Positions 61,596 to 64,000 of a stretch of 64,000 nt of DNA are shown here, in pieces. The notes beneath the pieces were generated by a model, which saw only the letters and a list, made by a program, of their open reading frames with translations, did no database searches and was not told where the DNA came from. The DNA is taken from contig JAQWMR010000018.1 in the NCBI GenBank assembly GCA_029246685.1, positions 1-64,000 of the forward strand, read 5' to 3'. Within the stretch, counting starts at the first letter, position 1. Each line of letters opens with the position of its first letter. The DNA is from Acidimicrobiales bacterium. GTDB lineage: Bacteria > Actinomycetota > Acidimicrobiia > Acidimicrobiales > Aldehydirespiratoraceae. A program made the translations under genes and the position numbers.

Positions 61596-64000
61596 CGTTC
61601 AGCCGCTCGAGCGCGGGCCTTCTCCTGCGCTCGCCGCGCCGCGTCGGGAACCCGGCCGATCACCCCCACCGTCTCCAGGCCCTCGATCTCGTCGGCGGAG
61701 AGTCCGAGGCGAGTCAACTCCTCGCCGTTGTGTTCTCCCAATTGAGGCGCGGCCGCGCGGTGCACCCGATCCGCGTCGCCCGAGAGGCGGAAAGGCATCG
61801 TGCTGTGGAGGGCCTGGCCGGCAACCGCATGGTCGACCGATTCGAAGTACCCCCGAGCTTTGAGCTGCGGCAACGTGGCCTGCTCGTGCGGCTGCATCAC
61901 GTTCGCAACGGGAACGCCGGCGGGCCACAAGCGCGCCACGACCTCATCGCCTCTGTGCACCGCGCACCACGCGCCGAGCGCCGCATCGATCTCATCGTGA
62001 CGGACACGGCGCCCATCCGCGGTCGCCAACGACGCATCACGGGCCCACTCGGCCCATTCGAGCTCCTCACACAGGGCTCGCCATTGCTCGTTGGTCGCCA
62101 CCGAGATGGCCACCCAGCCATCGCGAAGGCCGTCCTCGTCGGCGTCGGCGGTGAGATAGAGATTCTGGGGCGCGGCGGTCGGGCTTCGGTTGCCATCACG
62201 TTCGAGCCGCGCCCCGAACGCGGAATGTTCCACGATCTGTTCGGCCGCGATGTTGAGCGCCGCGTCGAGCATCGACGCTTCGACCAGCGCCCCTTCACCG
62301 GTGCGCGCTCGCCGTTCGAGCGCCAGTTGCACGCCGACGAGGGCATGGGTGCCGGCGTTCGAGTCGCCTACGCAGTAGGGCGAAACCGGATTCGCATCCG
62401 GGTGCCCGGTCAACCACGTGAGCCCCGCCGCATCCTCGATCACGAATGCGAACGCCGGGTTGTCGCGCCACGGACCGTCGAGTCCGAACCCGGGCATACG
62501 AACGATGATCAGTTCGGGGCGAGCCGATCGCAACGCGTCGACGTCGAGGCCGATCTGCTTGAGCACCCGCGGGGTGTAGTTCTCGACCACCACATCACAG
62601 GTGTCGATCAGCGACCGGAGAAGCGCCTGACCGCGCTCTGATGTGAGATCGAGAGTGACGCTCTTCTTGCCGGTGTTGAGACCCGAGAATATGCCGGACT
62701 GCTCCCACCAGTCCGGCTCGGTGAACCGGAGCCCGGTGAGGAGACGAGTCCCGTCCGGTCGGGCCGTGGATTCGAGGTGGATCACGTCGGCACCGAGCAT
62801 GGCCAGCCCGTGTGTGCACAGAGGACCGGCCCAGAACGAGGTGAGGTCGAGCACTCGTACTCCGGCATAGGGCAGCCGGGCCGCGTCGGGCGCGGCTGAG
62901 GTCACTGAGTCAGTGGCGGATGGAGCCGCGCCGGGAGCCGCGCCGAGTCGCGGCGCAGGCGTCGGCGTCGCCAGCAGCGGCGGGTCGAAGCGATACGGCG
63001 GGCCCGGCTCGAGAAAGCCGTCTCGCGGGTTGGCCACGAGCGCGCCGCGGGCCTGAAGGTGGTCGGTCTCACCTGCGGTCGCACCGTTGTTGATCGGGGC
63101 GTGGGGAATACGAAGCGCGCCGGCGAGTTCGAGGACCTCTGCGGTGGTCCGCTCAGCCATCCAGGCCGCGATCTCCGGCTGGAGATGGGCCCGGTTGGCG
63201 AAGAGCGAGCGGTCCTCCATCCATTCCGGGTGTTCGACCATGACGCAGAAGTCGAGCCATTGCTGCCCGGTTCCCACGCCGACGCCGACGAGGCCGTCGC
63301 TCGTGGACTCGACGCCCGGCGTGATGACCGACCGTCCGATGCGAAACGGCCGGCCGACCATCTCGGTGAAACTCACCGGGTAGTAGGTCATACACATGGC
63401 CATGACCTCGAGCATGGAGACGTCGACGAGATCACCCGAGGGTCGGCACCGCGAAGCGAGAGTCCCGATCGCCGCCCATGCGCCCGACAGCCATTCGCCG
63501 ACCTGACCACCGACCTGCACGGGCGGTCGATCCGCGGCGCCCCGTCCGAGGCCGACAATGCCGCCCGACCAGGCCTGAAGTGTGAACTCGGTTGCCGCGT
63601 TGGCGCTCCAGGGGCCCTCGAGCCCAAAGGGCGAGATCGAAGTCACGGTCACATGGGGCATCGACTCGTTTAGCGCCGCGGGGGCGAACTCGGCGTGGTC
63701 GGCCAGACGAGAGCCGCTCGACCACACAACCACATCGGCTGTGTCGAGCAACGCTCTCAGCGCGGCGAGATCACCCGAGTCGTCGGGGTCGGCGACCATG
63801 CCGTGCTTCGAGGATGAGAGGAAGGCAAACAGCGGCCCGTCGTCGCCTTCGGAAATCTCGGCCCCGGAGACCGAGCGTTTGCGTAGCCCATCGCCCTCGG
63901 GCGCCTCCACCTTGACGACGTGGGCGCCGCCGTCAGCCAGCAGTTTCGTGCAGTACGCGCCGGCGATGCCGCTCGAGAGATCGACGACGACCTCGGCCGC
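61592..64000 (-). CDS. Tandem CaiB/BaiF-type CoA transferase, N-terminus cut by window edge
   Basis: The frame remains open to the right edge, so the start is not in the window; the edge residues VVDLSSGIAGAYCTKLLADGG are the usual beginning of a class III CoA transferase. Within the visible 802 residues two complete domains follow: the first to about residue 390, a Pro/Ala-rich linker, then AGVRVLDLTSFWAGPLCTHGLAMLGADVIHLE begins a second domain with GLNTGKKSVTLDL and the C-terminal PFRLSG. A tandem arrangement in a single polypeptide mimics the dimer that such enzymes normally form. It may transfer CoA or racemise an alpha-methyl acyl-CoA. It heads the MarR/hydrolase operon. Confidence 0.88.
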   Translation of the reverse strand, partial: AAEVVVDLSSGIAGAYCTKLLADGGAHVVKVEAPEGDGLRKRSVSGAEISEGDDGPLFAFLSSSKHGMVADPDDSGDLAALRALLDTADVVVWSSGSRLADHAEFAPAALNESMPHVTVTSISPFGLEGPWSANAATEFTLQAWSGGIVGLGRGAADRPPVQVGGQVGEWLSGAWAAIGTLASRCRPSGDLVDVSMLEVMAMCMTYYPVSFTEMVGRPFRIGRSVITPGVESTSDGLVGVGVGTGQQWLDFCVMVEHPEWMEDRSLFANRAHLQPEIAAWMAERTTAEVLELAGALRIPHAPINNGATAGETDHLQARGALVANPRDGFLEPGPPYRFDPPLLATPTPAPRLGAAPGAAPSATDSVTSAAPDAARLPYAGVRVLDLTSFWAGPLCTHGLAMLGADVIHLESTARPDGTRLLTGLRFTEPDWWEQSGIFSGLNTGKKSVTLDLTSERGQALLRSLIDTCDVVVENYTPRVLKQIGLDVDALRSARPELIIVRMPGFGLDGPWRDNPAFAFVIEDAAGLTWLTGHPDANPVSPYCVGDSNAGTHALVGVQLALERRARTGEGALVEASMLDAALNIAAEQIVEHSAFGARLERDGNRSPTAAPQNLYLTADADEDGLRDGWVAISVATNEQWRALCEELEWAEWARDASLATADGRRVRHDEIDAALGAWCAVHRGDEVVARLWPAGVPVANVMQPHEQATLPQLKARGYFESVDHAVAGQALHSTMPFRLSGDADRVHRAAAPQLGEHNGEELTRLGLSADEIEGLETVGVIGRVPDAARRAQEKARARAAER

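Noticed and set aside
61556..62641. Open frame of 361 codons opposite the CoA transferase gene
   Set aside because: No recognisable domain, Arg/Val-rich composition typical of antisense frames, and the opposite strand codes a well-conserved CaiB domain.

Overview
The window comes from a high-GC actinobacterium, most likely of the class Acidimicrobiia (Ilumatobacter-like). The reasons are GTG/ATG starts with frequent 4-nt ATGA/GTGA overlaps, TANNNT -10 boxes, apparently leaderless mRNAs, many F420/LLM, acyl-CoA dehydrogenase, SDR and amidohydrolase genes, and an SLH-tailed secreted protease with the Cys-containing repeat style I associate with that class. The assignment is an inference from gene style, not from a marker gene.

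Left part (1-8117): secretion, mobility and decay. A truncated clostripain-type lipoprotein runs off the left edge. It is followed by an IS3-family element with 26-bp terminal inverted repeats and a 10-bp unit repeated three times exactly at the orfA/orfB junction. Next is a 1446-residue secreted multi-domain protein that carries a subtilisin (S8) domain and, nested inside a fibronectin-III-like domain, a complete trypsin (S1) domain. Behind it lie broken genes: a DoxX-like gene with an in-frame stop, a second DoxX-like fragment, and an exported-protein gene with three lesions. An intact tRNA-Pro(TGG) follows at 8118-8191, then about 360 bp without a gene.

Right part (8550-64000): a densely packed catabolic region of about 55 kb. 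It encodes several acyl-CoA ligases, CoA transferases, two acyl-CoA dehydrogenase pairs laid out like steroid side-chain heteromers, a DUF35/Ltp thiolase-like pair, many SDRs, an enoyl-CoA hydratase, a KshB-like ferredoxin reductase, two Rieske oxygenases, a P450, a Baeyer-Villiger monooxygenase, two TauD-type dioxygenases, two F420/LLM oxidoreductases, three amidohydrolase-2 proteins, an arylsulfatase and two lipoprotein solute-binding proteins without permeases. This set fits uptake, desulfation, activation, ring hydroxylation and beta-oxidation-like breakdown of a polycyclic or steroid/terpenoid-type carboxylic acid. The substrate is inference.

The most notable signal is regulatory. A 15-bp palindrome with core GAGAATGTCATTCTC recurs in the intergenic or divergent promoter regions across the catabolic part (9.3-59 kb), often on top of a -10 box or a leaderless start codon. 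It is absent from the left part. A TetR-family gene (26684-27370) closes an operon that itself begins behind one of these sites, so it is the best local candidate for the regulator. The right edge cuts a tandem CaiB-type CoA-transferase gene that heads a MarR/hydrolase operon.
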